Position numbers and translations under genes: made by a program. Below, piece by piece: positions 24,778-33,455 of a stretch of DNA of 64,000 bases. The stretch is from positions 3,224,001 to 3,288,000 of the forward strand of contig JBGAFV010000001.1 of NCBI GenBank assembly GCA_044227095.1, written 5' to 3'. The notes under the pieces were generated by a model. That model saw only the letters and a program-made list of their open reading frames with translations, was not told the origin of the DNA and did not search any database. How positions within the stretch are numbered: the stretch's first letter is position 1; each line of letters starts with the position of its first letter. The stretch comes from JACMLD01 sp044227095 (GTDB taxonomy: Bacteria; Bacteroidota; Bacteroidia; Chitinophagales; Chitinophagaceae).

Positions 24778-25230
24778 ATGGGACAATCGCTGGTAAAAAA
24801 TTATGTGCACATAATTTTTAGCACAAAACACAGGGAGAGGTTTATTAAAGAAGAAATTGAAGATAAGCTATATGACTATATTGGCAGTGTTTGCGTTGCA
24901 TTAGGTTGCCAACCGTTGAAAATTGGAGGGTATGATGATCATGTACATATCTTGTGTATGCTTTCAAAAACAATTACACTTTCCAGTTTATTGGAAAAAA
25001 TAAAATCACACTCTTCTAAATGGTTTAAAACAATTGATAAAAGCCTGGAAAGATTCTATTGGCAGAATGGTTATGGTGCATTCTCTGTTAACCCCTCTCA
25101 GGTAAATACTGTTATCAAATATATTTCAAATCAAAGGGCATACCACAATCATATTTCTTTCCAGGATGAGTTCAGGACCTTTCTGAAAAAATACGAAGTA
25201 GAATATAATGAAATTTATGTGTGGGATTAA
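24778..25230 (+). CDS. tnpA: IS200/RAYT-like tyrosine (HUH, Y1) transposase
   Basis: A 150-residue Y1 transposase, full length for the IS200/IS605 type. It begins SLVKNYVHIIFSTKHRERFI; the HUH metal motif is DDHVHIL (His55, His57), and the nucleophile is most likely Tyr115 in VIKYISNQ. These enzymes cut and rejoin single-stranded DNA next to hairpins, and domesticated relatives (RAYTs) are tied to dispersed REP palindromes. No tnpB partner is present. The gene lies between the 148-bp palindromic array (88 bases upstream) and a half-unit (45 bases downstream), so the hairpins may be its substrates. Whether it is a mobile IS or a resident RAYT is open; it appears intact. Confidence 0.88.
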   Translation: MGQSLVKNYVHIIFSTKHRERFIKEEIEDKLYDYIGSVCVALGCQPLKIGGYDDHVHILCMLSKTITLSSLLEKIKSHSSKWFKTIDKSLERFYWQNGYGAFSVNPSQVNTVIKYISNQRAYHNHISFQDEFRTFLKKYEVEYNEIYVWD

Positions 25231-25276
25231 TGACTCGTTGGTATATAAAACCATATGAAATGAATAATTTTGCCCA

Positions 25277-25325
25277 GCACTGCAAGGGCGGCTTATATAA
25301 GCGAAGGGTGAAGCCCTTTGCAAAC
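25277..25325. repeat. Half-unit of the 148-bp repeat downstream of the transposase
   Basis: CACTGCAAGGGCGG...TATAAGCGAAGGGTGAAGCC...TTTGCAAAC corresponds to the second half of the array unit (third and fourth stems). The last stem, GCGAAGGG-TGAA-GCCCTTTGC, is nearly perfect. It lies directly before the YkgJ-type gene, probably in its 5' leader: TAATTTTG at 25265-25272 is a -7 match just upstream. Confidence 0.6.
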
Positions 25326-25329
25326 TACA

Positions 25330-25827
25330 ATGATTAAAAACATGCAAAAAGAATTACCAGCCAATTGGCAAAAAAGATCGGAAGAACACCAAAAAAAATA
25401 CAAACAGTTTTTGCAAAGGCCCGACAGGAAAAAAGTATTAAAACTTTTGCCGGATTTGAATGAAGAAGCATTTGAAAAAACAGATTGCCTGCAATGCGGT
25501 GCCTGTTGCAAAAATTATTCGCCGAGGTTTAAAACACCAGATATAAAAAGAATAGCGAAGCAATTAAAAATGAAAGAGGGTGCGTTTATAGAAACCTATT
25601 TACGACTTGATAAGGAGGGTGATTATGTTACACGATCATCTCCCTGTCCTTTTTTGGGTGCAGATAATTATTGCAGCATTTATGAAGACCGGCCATCAGA
25701 TTGTCATCGTTTTCCATATACGGATGAAGATGTTCTCATTGATCGGCCTTCAATTACGCTAAAGAATGTAAGTTTTTGTCCGATTACTTTTTATGTAATG
25801 GAGAAACTGCTGGTGATGGCGAAATAA
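25330..25827 (+). CDS. YkgJ-family cysteine-cluster protein
   Basis: A 165-residue cytoplasmic protein (ATG at 25330; an in-frame TTG at 25318 lies in the repeat and is unlikely). The Cys pattern is CLQCGACC near residue 57, then SSPCPF, NYCSIYEDRPSDCHRFPY and FCPIT: the conserved arrangement of the YkgJ/UPF0153 zinc- or iron-chelating family (CxxCxxCC...C...C...C). The biochemical role is not established; metal binding is expected from the cysteines. The N-terminal 45 residues are charged and helical. The gene converges on the MBL hydrolase gene with only four bases between stops. Confidence 0.85.
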   Translation: MIKNMQKELPANWQKRSEEHQKKYKQFLQRPDRKKVLKLLPDLNEEAFEKTDCLQCGACCKNYSPRFKTPDIKRIAKQLKMKEGAFIETYLRLDKEGDYVTRSSPCPFLGADNYCSIYEDRPSDCHRFPYTDEDVLIDRPSITLKNVSFCPITFYVMEKLLVMAK

Positions 25828-25831
25828 AAAA

Positions 25832-26734
25832 TTAACCTGTTGTTGTTAACTCTTCATATGCAGCGGTAAGTGGTCTTTGTATACCATCGCCTTTCCATTC
25901 TGGTGAGCCAGGAATTTCAGTAGCTTTTAAAATATCTTCTTTTGATTTTCCCGCTTTTATCTGACTGCTGGTATAATCAAGCAAATTAGAGAGATAAGTT
26001 TGAAATGCTTTTACATCATCTCTTGTGCCCGTAACGTTATACCCATCTGCTGCATGACCAAAAACATAAGTTGTTTTCTTGCCAAATTTTTTCATGCCCT
26101 GCTCAAGTACATTTATCCAGCTTTTGATATTGGCACCGGCAGAACGATCGATAAACGGGTGACGGCGATTAAAAACTAGATCGCCCATATGCACGATGTC
26201 TTGTTTTTCAAAATGAACAAGGCTGTCGCCATTTGTATGCCCTGCGCCATAATAATACAATCCATATTTTACGCCTGCTTCTTTTACGTTCCATACAGAG
26301 CCAAAGGTTTCGTTAGGATATAATTGTTTGTCTTCTGTTTTTTGTGCAATGGCAACTGTCTTCTGGTTTTTTAAAGAGTTTTCATGCGCCAGCACATTTT
26401 CTACAATGCCTTTATATGCAATATTGCCCGAAGTGTGATCTCCGTGATGGTGTGTATTGATCAATAGCTTAAACGGTTTGTCGCTTTTCTTTTTTAGTTC
26501 ATCAATAAGATGCTGCGATTGTTCGGGAAACTGAGAATCTACAGTAATGATTCCTTCTTTACCAAGCGCAAAAAGAATGGTTCCACCTTTTTCTGTAAAT
26601 ATGCCAGCATCATCTGTAAGCATGGTTATTTTAAAACCAGGTTGCTGCCATAGTGCAGCCAGCATTTCTTTTTGTGCAAGTAATACACCTGCTGCAGTAA
26701 ATGCAGTATTACGAAGAAAAATACGGCGTTGCAT
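25832..26734 (-). CDS. MBL-fold metallo-hydrolase, Tat-exported
   Basis: A 300-residue protein with a twin-arginine-like signal (QRRIFLRNTAFTAAGVLLA). The metallo-beta-lactamase fold carries NTHHHGDHTSGN, the HxHxDH metal motif, then AHENS, GAGHTNGDSLVHF with another metal His, HMGDLVF with the bridging Asp, and YVFGHAADG with the last His. The set matches subclass-B-like or quinoprotein-relay-type hydrolases that act in the periplasm; resistance activity cannot be inferred. It is the second gene of a two-gene operon, 24 bases behind the MFS transporter, which hints at a shared substrate to be hydrolysed and exported. Confidence 0.87.
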   Translation of the reverse strand: MQRRIFLRNTAFTAAGVLLAQKEMLAALWQQPGFKITMLTDDAGIFTEKGGTILFALGKEGIITVDSQFPEQSQHLIDELKKKSDKPFKLLINTHHHGDHTSGNIAYKGIVENVLAHENSLKNQKTVAIAQKTEDKQLYPNETFGSVWNVKEAGVKYGLYYYGAGHTNGDSLVHFEKQDIVHMGDLVFNRRHPFIDRSAGANIKSWINVLEQGMKKFGKKTTYVFGHAADGYNVTGTRDDVKAFQTYLSNLLDYTSSQIKAGKSKEDILKATEIPGSPEWKGDGIQRPLTAAYEELTTTG

Positions 26735-26758
26735 ATTGATTGTTTTATGATTTATAAA

Positions 26759-28006
26759 TTAGTATTCCAGTTTTCTTATAGCCGGAGCTTTAAAAGTAGT
26801 AATGATTACTACCAGCAAAGTCATGCAGCCTCCAAAAACAACAGACGGTACATTGCCCATCATTTTTGCAGTAACGCCGCTTTCAAATTGCCCCAGTTCA
26901 TTACTGGAGTTGATGAACATAGAGTTTACACTCATTACCCGCCCACGCATATTGTCTGGTGTTTTTAATTGCATAATGGTGCCTCTTACCACAACGCTTA
27001 CGCCATCAAGCATTCCACTAATCATTAATGCTGTAAAAGAAAGCCAGAACACTTTTGATAAAGCGAAAGTGATAATGCAAATGCCAAACCCAGCTACAGC
27101 AAATAGTAATTTTTTACCCTGCTGTTTCTGCATCGGGAACAGGGTTAATAAAATAACAATACAAATAGAGCCAATATCAGATGCGGCATTTAAAAAACCA
27201 TAACCGCGTGGTCCTATTTTTAAAATATCCCTTGCAAAAACAGGCACTAAAGCTACAGCACCACCAAACAATACAGCAAAAAGATCAAGCGATAAAGCCC
27301 CCAATACTTCTTTAGTATTGAGTACAAAACGCAAACCGTCTTTTACACTGTCCCAAGTTTTTTTCTCACCTCTTTCATTTAACGGAGGTTTTGGTTTTAA
27401 CTGAAACATGTTAATAAGCGCAATAAATATAAGCGATGCAATGCAGGTAAGCGTTCCGGTAGTACCAAGTCCGGCAATTAAAAAACCACCTGCAGCATGT
27501 CCGCAAACAGAAGCAGTTAACCATGTGCCCTGGTTCCAGGTGGTAGCATTTTGTAAATGTTTTTTAGGTACTATAGCAGCAAGAATAACATTAAATGTAG
27601 GGCCAACAAAAGAGCGGATAATGCCTGTGCCGAAGATAGTAGCGTAAATACAAATGGCAATCCAGTGATTGGTTAAATGCTGTGCAGTAAACTTAGTAGA
27701 AATCGTAAGCAATATTAACGCAGCAAGTAAATACAATGCTACGCCGCGTAAGATCAGTTTTCTTTTTTCACTTAGATCTATAGTATGGCCTGCATACAGT
27801 GCCATAGAAAAAGCAGGTAAAAATTCTGCAAGGCCTATAAGTCCGATAGCAAGTGGTGCATTAGTAAGATTGTACATCCACCAGCCTACTAGGGTGCTCA
27901 TCATGCGTAAGCCCATAATAAAAAGAAACCTGCCTGTAAGAAGTACCCTGAATTCTTTTTGTTTTACTGAAGCAAATGGATCGGCTGACTGCGTAAGACT
28001 AATCAT
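26759..28006 (-). CDS. MFS transporter (EntS/MFS_3-like)
   Basis: A 415-residue protein with about 12 membrane segments. The first half begins KQKEFRVLLTGRFLFIMGLRM, followed by YNLTNAPLAIGLIGLAEFLPAFSMALYAGHTIDLSEKRKLIL, in which GHTIDLSEKRK is the motif-A loop of the MFS_3 group, known from enterobactin exporter EntS and related drug exporters. The central cytoplasmic loop (about 200-225) is charged. The substrate is unknown. It is the first gene of the operon with the MBL hydrolase. Upstream, TATCTTTA (28033-28040, minus) is a 7-of-8 match to the -7 element. Confidence 0.87.
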   Translation of the reverse strand: MISLTQSADPFASVKQKEFRVLLTGRFLFIMGLRMMSTLVGWWMYNLTNAPLAIGLIGLAEFLPAFSMALYAGHTIDLSEKRKLILRGVALYLLAALILLTISTKFTAQHLTNHWIAICIYATIFGTGIIRSFVGPTFNVILAAIVPKKHLQNATTWNQGTWLTASVCGHAAGGFLIAGLGTTGTLTCIASLIFIALINMFQLKPKPPLNERGEKKTWDSVKDGLRFVLNTKEVLGALSLDLFAVLFGGAVALVPVFARDILKIGPRGYGFLNAASDIGSICIVILLTLFPMQKQQGKKLLFAVAGFGICIITFALSKVFWLSFTALMISGMLDGVSVVVRGTIMQLKTPDNMRGRVMSVNSMFINSSNELGQFESGVTAKMMGNVPSVVFGGCMTLLVVIITTFKAPAIRKLEY

Positions 28007-28087
28007 TTATTGGGTTGCCATTATATAAATAAAGATAGGAATTTTTGCAGGAGGAAATATTATTAAGAGATTAAAGGAAGTTTAATA

Positions 28088-28642
28088 AATCTGCGCATCT
28101 GCGGCTATAAGTTTCACGCAAAGAAAAGCTACAAGCTGCAAGCTATTAGCTGCAAGCCTTTAAACAAAACAGAACGCTGATTTTGATGATTCATAAGATA
28201 GCTATGATTTTATACTCTACTCTTCATCAAACCTCAAAAAAATCATCACAATCTGCGTTCAATTCTTCTTCATCGAAGATGCTCCCCGTGTATCGCCTCA
28301 AAAGCTATTGTCTCTGTGGTAAAGAAAGCTACAAGTTGTTAGCTATTAGCTACAAGCTTAGTAGTTTCGAAGAAACACTCCGTGTATTGCCTTAATAGTT
28401 ATCGTCGATAAGTGTTCTGTGTTTCTCTGAGTTATCTGTGTCTCTGTGGTAAAGAAAGCTACAAGTTGTTAACGATTAGCTGCAAGCCTTTAAACAAAAC
28501 AGAACGCTGACTTTTATGATTCATAAGATAGCTATGATTTTATACTCTACTCTTCATCAAACCTCATAAAAATCATCACAATCTGCGTTCAATTCTTCTG
28601 CATCGAAGATGCTTCCCGTGTCTCTGTGGTAAAGAAAGCTAC
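28088..28642. repeat. Mosaic of direct repeats in a 630-bp spacer
   Basis: The region 28007-28638 has no believable gene. A block of about 166 bp at 28126-28291 recurs at 28456-28621 with few differences (offset exactly 330). TCTCTGTGGTAAAGAAAGC occurs three times (28311, 28441, 28621). AATCTGCGCATCTGCGGCT at 28088-28106 is also found at 34217-34235. AAGCTACAAG/AGCTATTAGCT words recur in both strands, giving short inverted repeats. The last copy overlaps the end of the deoxynucleoside kinase gene by four bases. Confidence 0.8.
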
Positions 28643-29271
28643 GGCAATGAAAAATAATGCTGCCCATTCTCCAAATCCATATCAAGTGCATCTGTTATAA
28701 CTTTCAAATGCTTTTCATTTCCCAGGAAATCTGCATTGGAGGCGTCTACAAAAATAGTTTTTATGTTGTGTTGCTTTATATAGTTGGTATACGTTTCCTG
28801 CAGGTTAAAAAGATATTCATCCGGAATAGATTGTTCGTAACTGCGGTTGCGTTTTTTTATATTCTGCTGCAATTTGTTTACAGGTGTGTGCAGGTAAATA
28901 AGCACATCGGGCTGAACCAATTGCTGATGAATAATATCAAACAAACGCTGGTATAAATGAAACTCCTGTTCTGGCAGGTTTACTTTTGCAAACAACAGGC
29001 ACTTGGTAAAAAGATAATCAGATACTGTTACACTCTGAAAAAGATCTTTTGTATGAATAAGTTCTTTTAACTGCTTATACCGTTCTGCCATAAAAAAAAG
29101 CTCCAGCGGAAAAGCAAATTGTTTTGGATTGCTGTAAAACTTTGGCAAAAACGGATTGTCTGTAAATTCTTCCAGCACCAGCCGTGCATTATAGTGCCTT
29201 GACAGTATATGCGCAAGAGTAGTTTTTCCGGCCCCTATATTTCCTTCAATAGTAATGAAGTGATGGTTCAT
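28639..29271 (-). CDS. Deoxynucleoside kinase (dGK/dAK type)
   Basis: A 210-residue P-loop kinase: ITIEGNIGAGKTTLA at residues 7-21 holds the Walker A, LVLEEFTDNPFLPKFY the substrate-binding Glu, FFMAERYKQL the next conserved helix, SDYLFTKCLLFAKVNL the DRS-like region, and KKRNRSYEQSIPDEYLFNLQ the lid with Arg residues. These are the marks of the deoxyguanosine/deoxyadenosine kinase family, which phosphorylates deoxynucleosides with ATP for salvage. The gene follows folK by 52 bases on the same strand and is probably co-transcribed. Its stop lies in the last repeat copy of the spacer. Confidence 0.9.
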   Translation of the reverse strand: MNHHFITIEGNIGAGKTTLAHILSRHYNARLVLEEFTDNPFLPKFYSNPKQFAFPLELFFMAERYKQLKELIHTKDLFQSVTVSDYLFTKCLLFAKVNLPEQEFHLYQRLFDIIHQQLVQPDVLIYLHTPVNKLQQNIKKRNRSYEQSIPDEYLFNLQETYTNYIKQHNIKTIFVDASNADFLGNEKHLKVITDALDMDLENGQHYFSLP

Positions 29272-29323
29272 ACTTGGTGTGCTAAAAACGCTGGTTTCTT
29301 TGCAATAGTAAGGCCTTAATTAA

Positions 29324-29812
29324 TTAAACTGCAGAAAACTTTTTCACAGGCAAAGGATCTGTGCAGGCTTTCAATAATTGTGCAATGGTTTTCTTAAGAA
29401 CAGGATGCTGATAAGCGGGCGCAATTTCATTCAATGGTTCAAGCACAAACCTCCGGTTGGCCATTTGGGCATGTGGTATGGTAACCAGTTTTGTGTGTAT
29501 AATTTCTTTATTAAACAACAGGATATCAATATCTATGGTTCTGGCTCCATATTTTTCGGCCCGCTTTCGGCCCAGTTCTTCTTCTATGGCAAGCAATGCT
29601 TTCATCAATTCATCGGCAGAAAGCTGCGTGGATAGTTGCAATGCCTGGTTTAAAAATGCAGCCTGGTCTGTTTTTCCCCATGCCGCTGTTTCATATAACG
29701 CAGAGCGTTGATTGATTTTTCCACATGCAGCTTCAACAAGGCGGGCAGAATCCTGCAAATATTGCTGCCGATTGCCTACATTGCCGCCTGTCAGTAAATA
29801 AACTGTATTCAT
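29324..29812 (-). CDS. folK: 2-amino-4-hydroxy-6-hydroxymethyldihydropteridine diphosphokinase
   Basis: A 162-residue protein (ATG at 29812; the frame also allows a TTG at 29824, rejected because MNTVYLLTGGNVGNR is the normal N-terminus). HPPK motifs are LTGGNVGNR, AAWGKTDQAAFLNQAL and the diagnostic RTIDIDILLFN metal-binding signature, then IPHAQMANRRFVLEPL. It transfers pyrophosphate from ATP to the pterin in folate synthesis. It is monofunctional, with folP and folB elsewhere. It is divergent from sppA, with 67 bases between starts, and is followed by the deoxynucleoside kinase, so it appears to head a small nucleotide/cofactor unit. Confidence 0.94.
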   Translation of the reverse strand: MNTVYLLTGGNVGNRQQYLQDSARLVEAACGKINQRSALYETAAWGKTDQAAFLNQALQLSTQLSADELMKALLAIEEELGRKRAEKYGARTIDIDILLFNKEIIHTKLVTIPHAQMANRRFVLEPLNEIAPAYQHPVLKKTIAQLLKACTDPLPVKKFSAV

Positions 29813-29879
29813 ACTTTGTAACAAAATGCCGTTTTCAAATATCTTTATTTTTAACGGCTTACTAAAATAGTATTATACC

Positions 29880-31652
29880 ATGCGGCAATTCTTTAAAATG
29901 TTTTTTGCATCACTGCTTGCAATATTCGTGGTGTCATTTATAGGGCTTCTTCTTATCATTGGCTGGATAGCTGCTATTTCCAACAGCCTGTCTTCAGATA
30001 AACCTGTTGTTGCTGCCAAAAGTGTTTTGTATATAGATCTGGGACAATCTATCAACGAGCAGGCTAAAGACAATCCATTGTCAGGATTCAATGGTAACGA
30101 TCAGTTTGATTCACCTGGCTTGTTTGATATGGTAAGACTGATTAAATATGCAAAAGCAGATACAACAATAAAAGGTATTTATATTAAATGCGCAGACAAT
30201 GCAAACGGATTTGCTACATCTGATGAACTGCGCAATGCATTGCTTGATTTTAAAACCAGCCATAAGTTCATTTACGCCTATGCAGATGTTATTTCGCAAA
30301 GGGCTTATTATGTAGCAAATGTTGCGGATAAAATATACTGTAATCCTAAAGGTGGATTAGAATGGAAAGGCTTTGCATTGCAATATATGTTTTTTAAGCA
30401 GGCACTGGATAAACTTGGTATTGAACCACAGATTTTTTACGCAGGTAAGTTTAAAAGCGCAACAGAGCCATTCAGGACAGATAAAATGACCGATGCCAAT
30501 AAACTTCAGTCTTCTGTTTTCCTCAATGATTTGTACAATCGTTTTTTAATTGAAACTTCCGAAGCAAGAAATATTGATACCGCTTTGTTGCACCAGTATG
30601 CAAATACAATGGCCATTCAAACAACAGATGATGCGGTAAAATATAAATTGATTGATGGCGCCATGTACGATGATGAAGTAAAAGATGCGCTGAAAGAAAA
30701 ACTTGGACTTGGAAAAGAGAGCATCAGCAAAATCAATTTTATTGAAGCAGGCAAATACGCAAAAGCGGTTAGCTATAAAAACAGTTCGGGTACAGATAAG
30801 ATTGCATTAATTTTTGCGCAGGGAGATATTGTAGATGGCAAAGGCGATAAAGGACAGATTGGAGGAGACACTTACCGCACACTTATCCGCAATGCAAGAA
30901 TGGATGAATCAATAAAAGCAATTGTGGTGAGGGTAAACAGTGGTGGTGGCAGCGCTATGGCCAGCGAAAATATGTGGCGTGAGCTGGAACTGGCAAAAAA
31001 ACAAAAACCTGTTGTATTAAGTTTTGGTGATTATGCTGCGTCTGGCGGATACTATATGTCTTGCGGAGCTGACAGCATTTTTACACAAGCCAATACGCTT
31101 ACAGGTTCAATTGGTGTATTTAGTATTGTGCCCAACCTTCAAAAACTTTTCAATGATAAGCTAGGTATTACTTTTGATGGCGTTAAAACAAGTCAGTATG
31201 CTGATGCGCCAACGGCCAGCCGTCCACTAAGCGATGCGGAGAAAAAATTTTTACAAAATGATGTAGATAGTATCTACAATACTTTCTTACACCGCGTTTC
31301 TGCAGGAAGAAAAATTAATGTAGCGCTGGTAGACAGTATCGGACAGGGAAGGGTTTGGACAGGTACAAAAGGAATTGATATTGGCCTTGCCGATAAAATT
31401 GGCGGCCTGCAGGATGCGATTGATTGTGCAGCAAGAATGGCTAAAACTTCATCGTACAAAATAAAAGAATACCCCGAACCATTAAGCTGGTTGGAAACAC
31501 TCTTTGGGGGCTACAAAAAAAGCCTGCAATCAAAAGCAATGAAAGAAGAACTGGGAGAGGAGGGAGCAAACATTTTCAATTCTATTAAGCGTATAAAGCA
31601 GTCGGTTGGCAGTGCACAGGCACGGTTACCATTTGATGTAGATATTCATTAG
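29880..31652 (+). CDS. sppA: Signal peptide peptidase SppA, 67K type
   Basis: A 590-residue membrane-anchored serine protease. An N-terminal helix (about 8-32) precedes two tandem ClpP/crotonase-like domains. The dyad is split between them: Lys192 in AGKFKSATEPFR and Ser388 in YAASGGYYMSC, the same relation as Lys209/Ser409 in E. coli SppA. Other blocks are VVRVNSGGGSAMASE and TLTGSIGVFSIVPN. It degrades cleaved signal peptides in the inner membrane. The start at 29880 is clear, since the frame opens there with a short basic N-terminus. The spacer after the stop has heptad-like words (AGTCCGAAGTCATTAGTCGGTAGTC broken over 31653-31676). Confidence 0.95.
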   Translation: MRQFFKMFFASLLAIFVVSFIGLLLIIGWIAAISNSLSSDKPVVAAKSVLYIDLGQSINEQAKDNPLSGFNGNDQFDSPGLFDMVRLIKYAKADTTIKGIYIKCADNANGFATSDELRNALLDFKTSHKFIYAYADVISQRAYYVANVADKIYCNPKGGLEWKGFALQYMFFKQALDKLGIEPQIFYAGKFKSATEPFRTDKMTDANKLQSSVFLNDLYNRFLIETSEARNIDTALLHQYANTMAIQTTDDAVKYKLIDGAMYDDEVKDALKEKLGLGKESISKINFIEAGKYAKAVSYKNSSGTDKIALIFAQGDIVDGKGDKGQIGGDTYRTLIRNARMDESIKAIVVRVNSGGGSAMASENMWRELELAKKQKPVVLSFGDYAASGGYYMSCGADSIFTQANTLTGSIGVFSIVPNLQKLFNDKLGITFDGVKTSQYADAPTASRPLSDAEKKFLQNDVDSIYNTFLHRVSAGRKINVALVDSIGQGRVWTGTKGIDIGLADKIGGLQDAIDCAARMAKTSSYKIKEYPEPLSWLETLFGGYKKSLQSKAMKEELGEEGANIFNSIKRIKQSVGSAQARLPFDVDIH

Positions 31653-31755
31653 TCCGAAGTCATTAGTCGGTAGTCAATACTTGTTGCGCAGTTAACAAAT
31701 GATTTTTGCTGCAAAAATTTTTATAAGATAGTTTTGTTCGAAATAACAAACCTGC

Positions 31756-32853
31756 ATGGATAAGCCGTATAATCAATGGAAAGGAATGCTGGCAATAACA
31801 AGGGCGTCTTTAAAGGCAACCTTCAGAAGCCCGCAGGCAGTATTTTTCAGTTTATTTTTCCCTGTTGTATTAATAGTAATTTTTGGTGCATTAAGCGGGG
31901 GTAGCGGCATTTCGTTTGACGTTGCATTTGATCGTAATGCTGATACGACAAATTTTGTTTATAAAGCTATTAACGGCAACAATGCATTTACAGTAAAAAA
32001 AGGTACAGAGGCCGACCTGGAGGATAGGTTGAAAAAAGGCAGGATTACGGCCATCATCAACATCAAAAAAAGTACTGACGCAAAATCTGGTTACGAAATT
32101 CATTTGAAAAGTACTACCGCCAGCATGCGTGACCTGCCAGTGTTGAAGACTGTATTGAACCAGATGATCACCCAAATTAACAACAGGAACCAGCAGGAAA
32201 CTTATACCTACGCAAAAGTTACAGAAGATGTAGAAACTGTACGCTCGTATAAAGCCATTGATTTTTATTTGCCAGGTATGCTTGGGTTTTCATTGATAGG
32301 TGCATCTGTTTTTGGTGTAGCGTTTGTTTTCTTTTCGCTTCGCGAAACACTTGTACTTAAACGCATGTATGCTACACCTATCCGCCGGGGGTATATTGTA
32401 TTGGGAGAAGGGATAGGCCGTATTGTTTTTCAGTTAACAACTGCTGTTGTACTCATTTTATTTGGCAAATATTTCTATGGGTTTACGCTTGCAAACGGGT
32501 GGGTAACTTTTTTTGAATTGATGCTACTGAGTTTTCTCGGTCTTGTTGTATTTATGGGTTTTGGCTTTATTATAAGCAGTATTGCAAAAAACCAGAACGT
32601 TATTCCCATCTATGCCAACCTGTTTATGTTTCCGCAGTATTTTTTATCGGGCACATTTTTTTCACGGAATGCATTGCCGCAGGGTATACAGCCAATATTA
32701 AAATATCTTCCGCTTACTGCACTGAATGATTCAATGAGAAAAGTATCTTTTGAAGGCATGCATGTGTGGCAAACGCCTTCCGAAGTATTTATACTTCTTG
32801 GATGGTGCATTGTTATATACACAATAGCGATAAAAGTTTTTAAATGGGATTAG
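31756..32853 (+). CDS. ABC-2 type transporter permease
   Basis: A 365-residue permease of the ABC-2 type (ABC2_membrane_3 layout). Helix 1 is at about 27-47 (AVFFSLFFPVVLIVIFGAL); then comes a large extracytoplasmic domain to about residue 165, then five helices starting FYLPGMLGFSLIGASVFGVAFVFF. The coupling region RETLVLKRMYATPIRRG and the late motif FPQYFLSGTFF before LPLTALNDSMRK are typical. It exports a drug, lipid or polymer with a separate ATPase. No ATPase gene lies next to it, which is unusual since the two are normally adjacent; it may share one encoded elsewhere. Possibly co-transcribed with the SRPBCC gene 28 bases downstream. Confidence 0.88.
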   Translation: MDKPYNQWKGMLAITRASLKATFRSPQAVFFSLFFPVVLIVIFGALSGGSGISFDVAFDRNADTTNFVYKAINGNNAFTVKKGTEADLEDRLKKGRITAIINIKKSTDAKSGYEIHLKSTTASMRDLPVLKTVLNQMITQINNRNQQETYTYAKVTEDVETVRSYKAIDFYLPGMLGFSLIGASVFGVAFVFFSLRETLVLKRMYATPIRRGYIVLGEGIGRIVFQLTTAVVLILFGKYFYGFTLANGWVTFFELMLLSFLGLVVFMGFGFIISSIAKNQNVIPIYANLFMFPQYFLSGTFFSRNALPQGIQPILKYLPLTALNDSMRKVSFEGMHVWQTPSEVFILLGWCIVIYTIAIKVFKWD

Positions 32854-32881
32854 TGCTGTTTTTGGTTACTAAAAAAATAAT

Positions 32882-33379
32882 ATGCGGTTTATAAAACTTG
32901 CCCTCATCAGTGCAGTAATTTTATTTGGCATCATCTGGCTTATTTCTTTGCTGCTGCCTTCGCATGTTCGCATATCGAGGGCAGTTGATATTAATGCGCC
33001 GGTGGAAAAGATCCGTCCTATGCTGGCGGATATACAACAGTGGGAAAAATGGAATGACTATATTAAAGTGTACCACAACAAGATTGCTGAAACTGATATG
33101 CTGAAGGCAGACGAGATTGCTATTTTTATTACAGCTAAAACAGATACACTGGTAACAGCAGACTGGCAACAACCTTCCGGCAATAAATTTGGCAGTGGTT
33201 TTGCAATAATCAGTAATGGCAACCAAAAGGGGCATACCACCGTACAATGGTATTTTGATTTTCATGTGAAGTGGTATCCCTGGGAAAAATTTCAAAGCAT
33301 TGTATATGATCAGCAATTAGGACCGATCATGGAAAAATCACTGGCTGAGTTAAAGAAAGATGCCGAAACCGCGAACTAA
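32882..33379 (+). CDS. SRPBCC-family protein with N-terminal membrane anchor
   Basis: A 165-residue protein with one hydrophobic segment (about 5-26, LALISAVILFGIIWLISLLL) and then a START-like SRPBCC domain: HVRISRAVDINAPVEKIRPMLADIQQWEKWNDYIK is the characteristic beta-alpha-alpha opening of polyketide cyclase/dehydrase-type proteins. The domain has a deep hydrophobic cavity for a lipid-like ligand. It probably faces the periplasm. Near the C-terminus, YPWEKFQSIVYDQQLGPIMEKSLAELKK is the usual long last helix. It lies 28 bases after the ABC permease, so a link to exported lipids is conceivable but unproven. Confidence 0.82.
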   Translation: MRFIKLALISAVILFGIIWLISLLLPSHVRISRAVDINAPVEKIRPMLADIQQWEKWNDYIKVYHNKIAETDMLKADEIAIFITAKTDTLVTADWQQPSGNKFGSGFAIISNGNQKGHTTVQWYFDFHVKWYPWEKFQSIVYDQQLGPIMEKSLAELKKDAETAN

Positions 33380-33455
33380 TTTTAGGTTCAACCGTAGAGT
33401 AAAAGCCGTTCAGGATATTTTAAAACGTATTTTTTAAAATCAAACAATAAAAACC

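Noticed and set aside
24778..25230. Complete IS200/IS605 element with defined ends
   Set aside because: No tnpB, no clear left and right end hairpins distinct from the repeat units, and no target duplication is expected for this family, so only the gene is called.
28183..28395. 70-residue frame in the repeat spacer
   Set aside because: It is made of the duplicated words, and the second copy at offset 330 does not keep the frame open in the same way.
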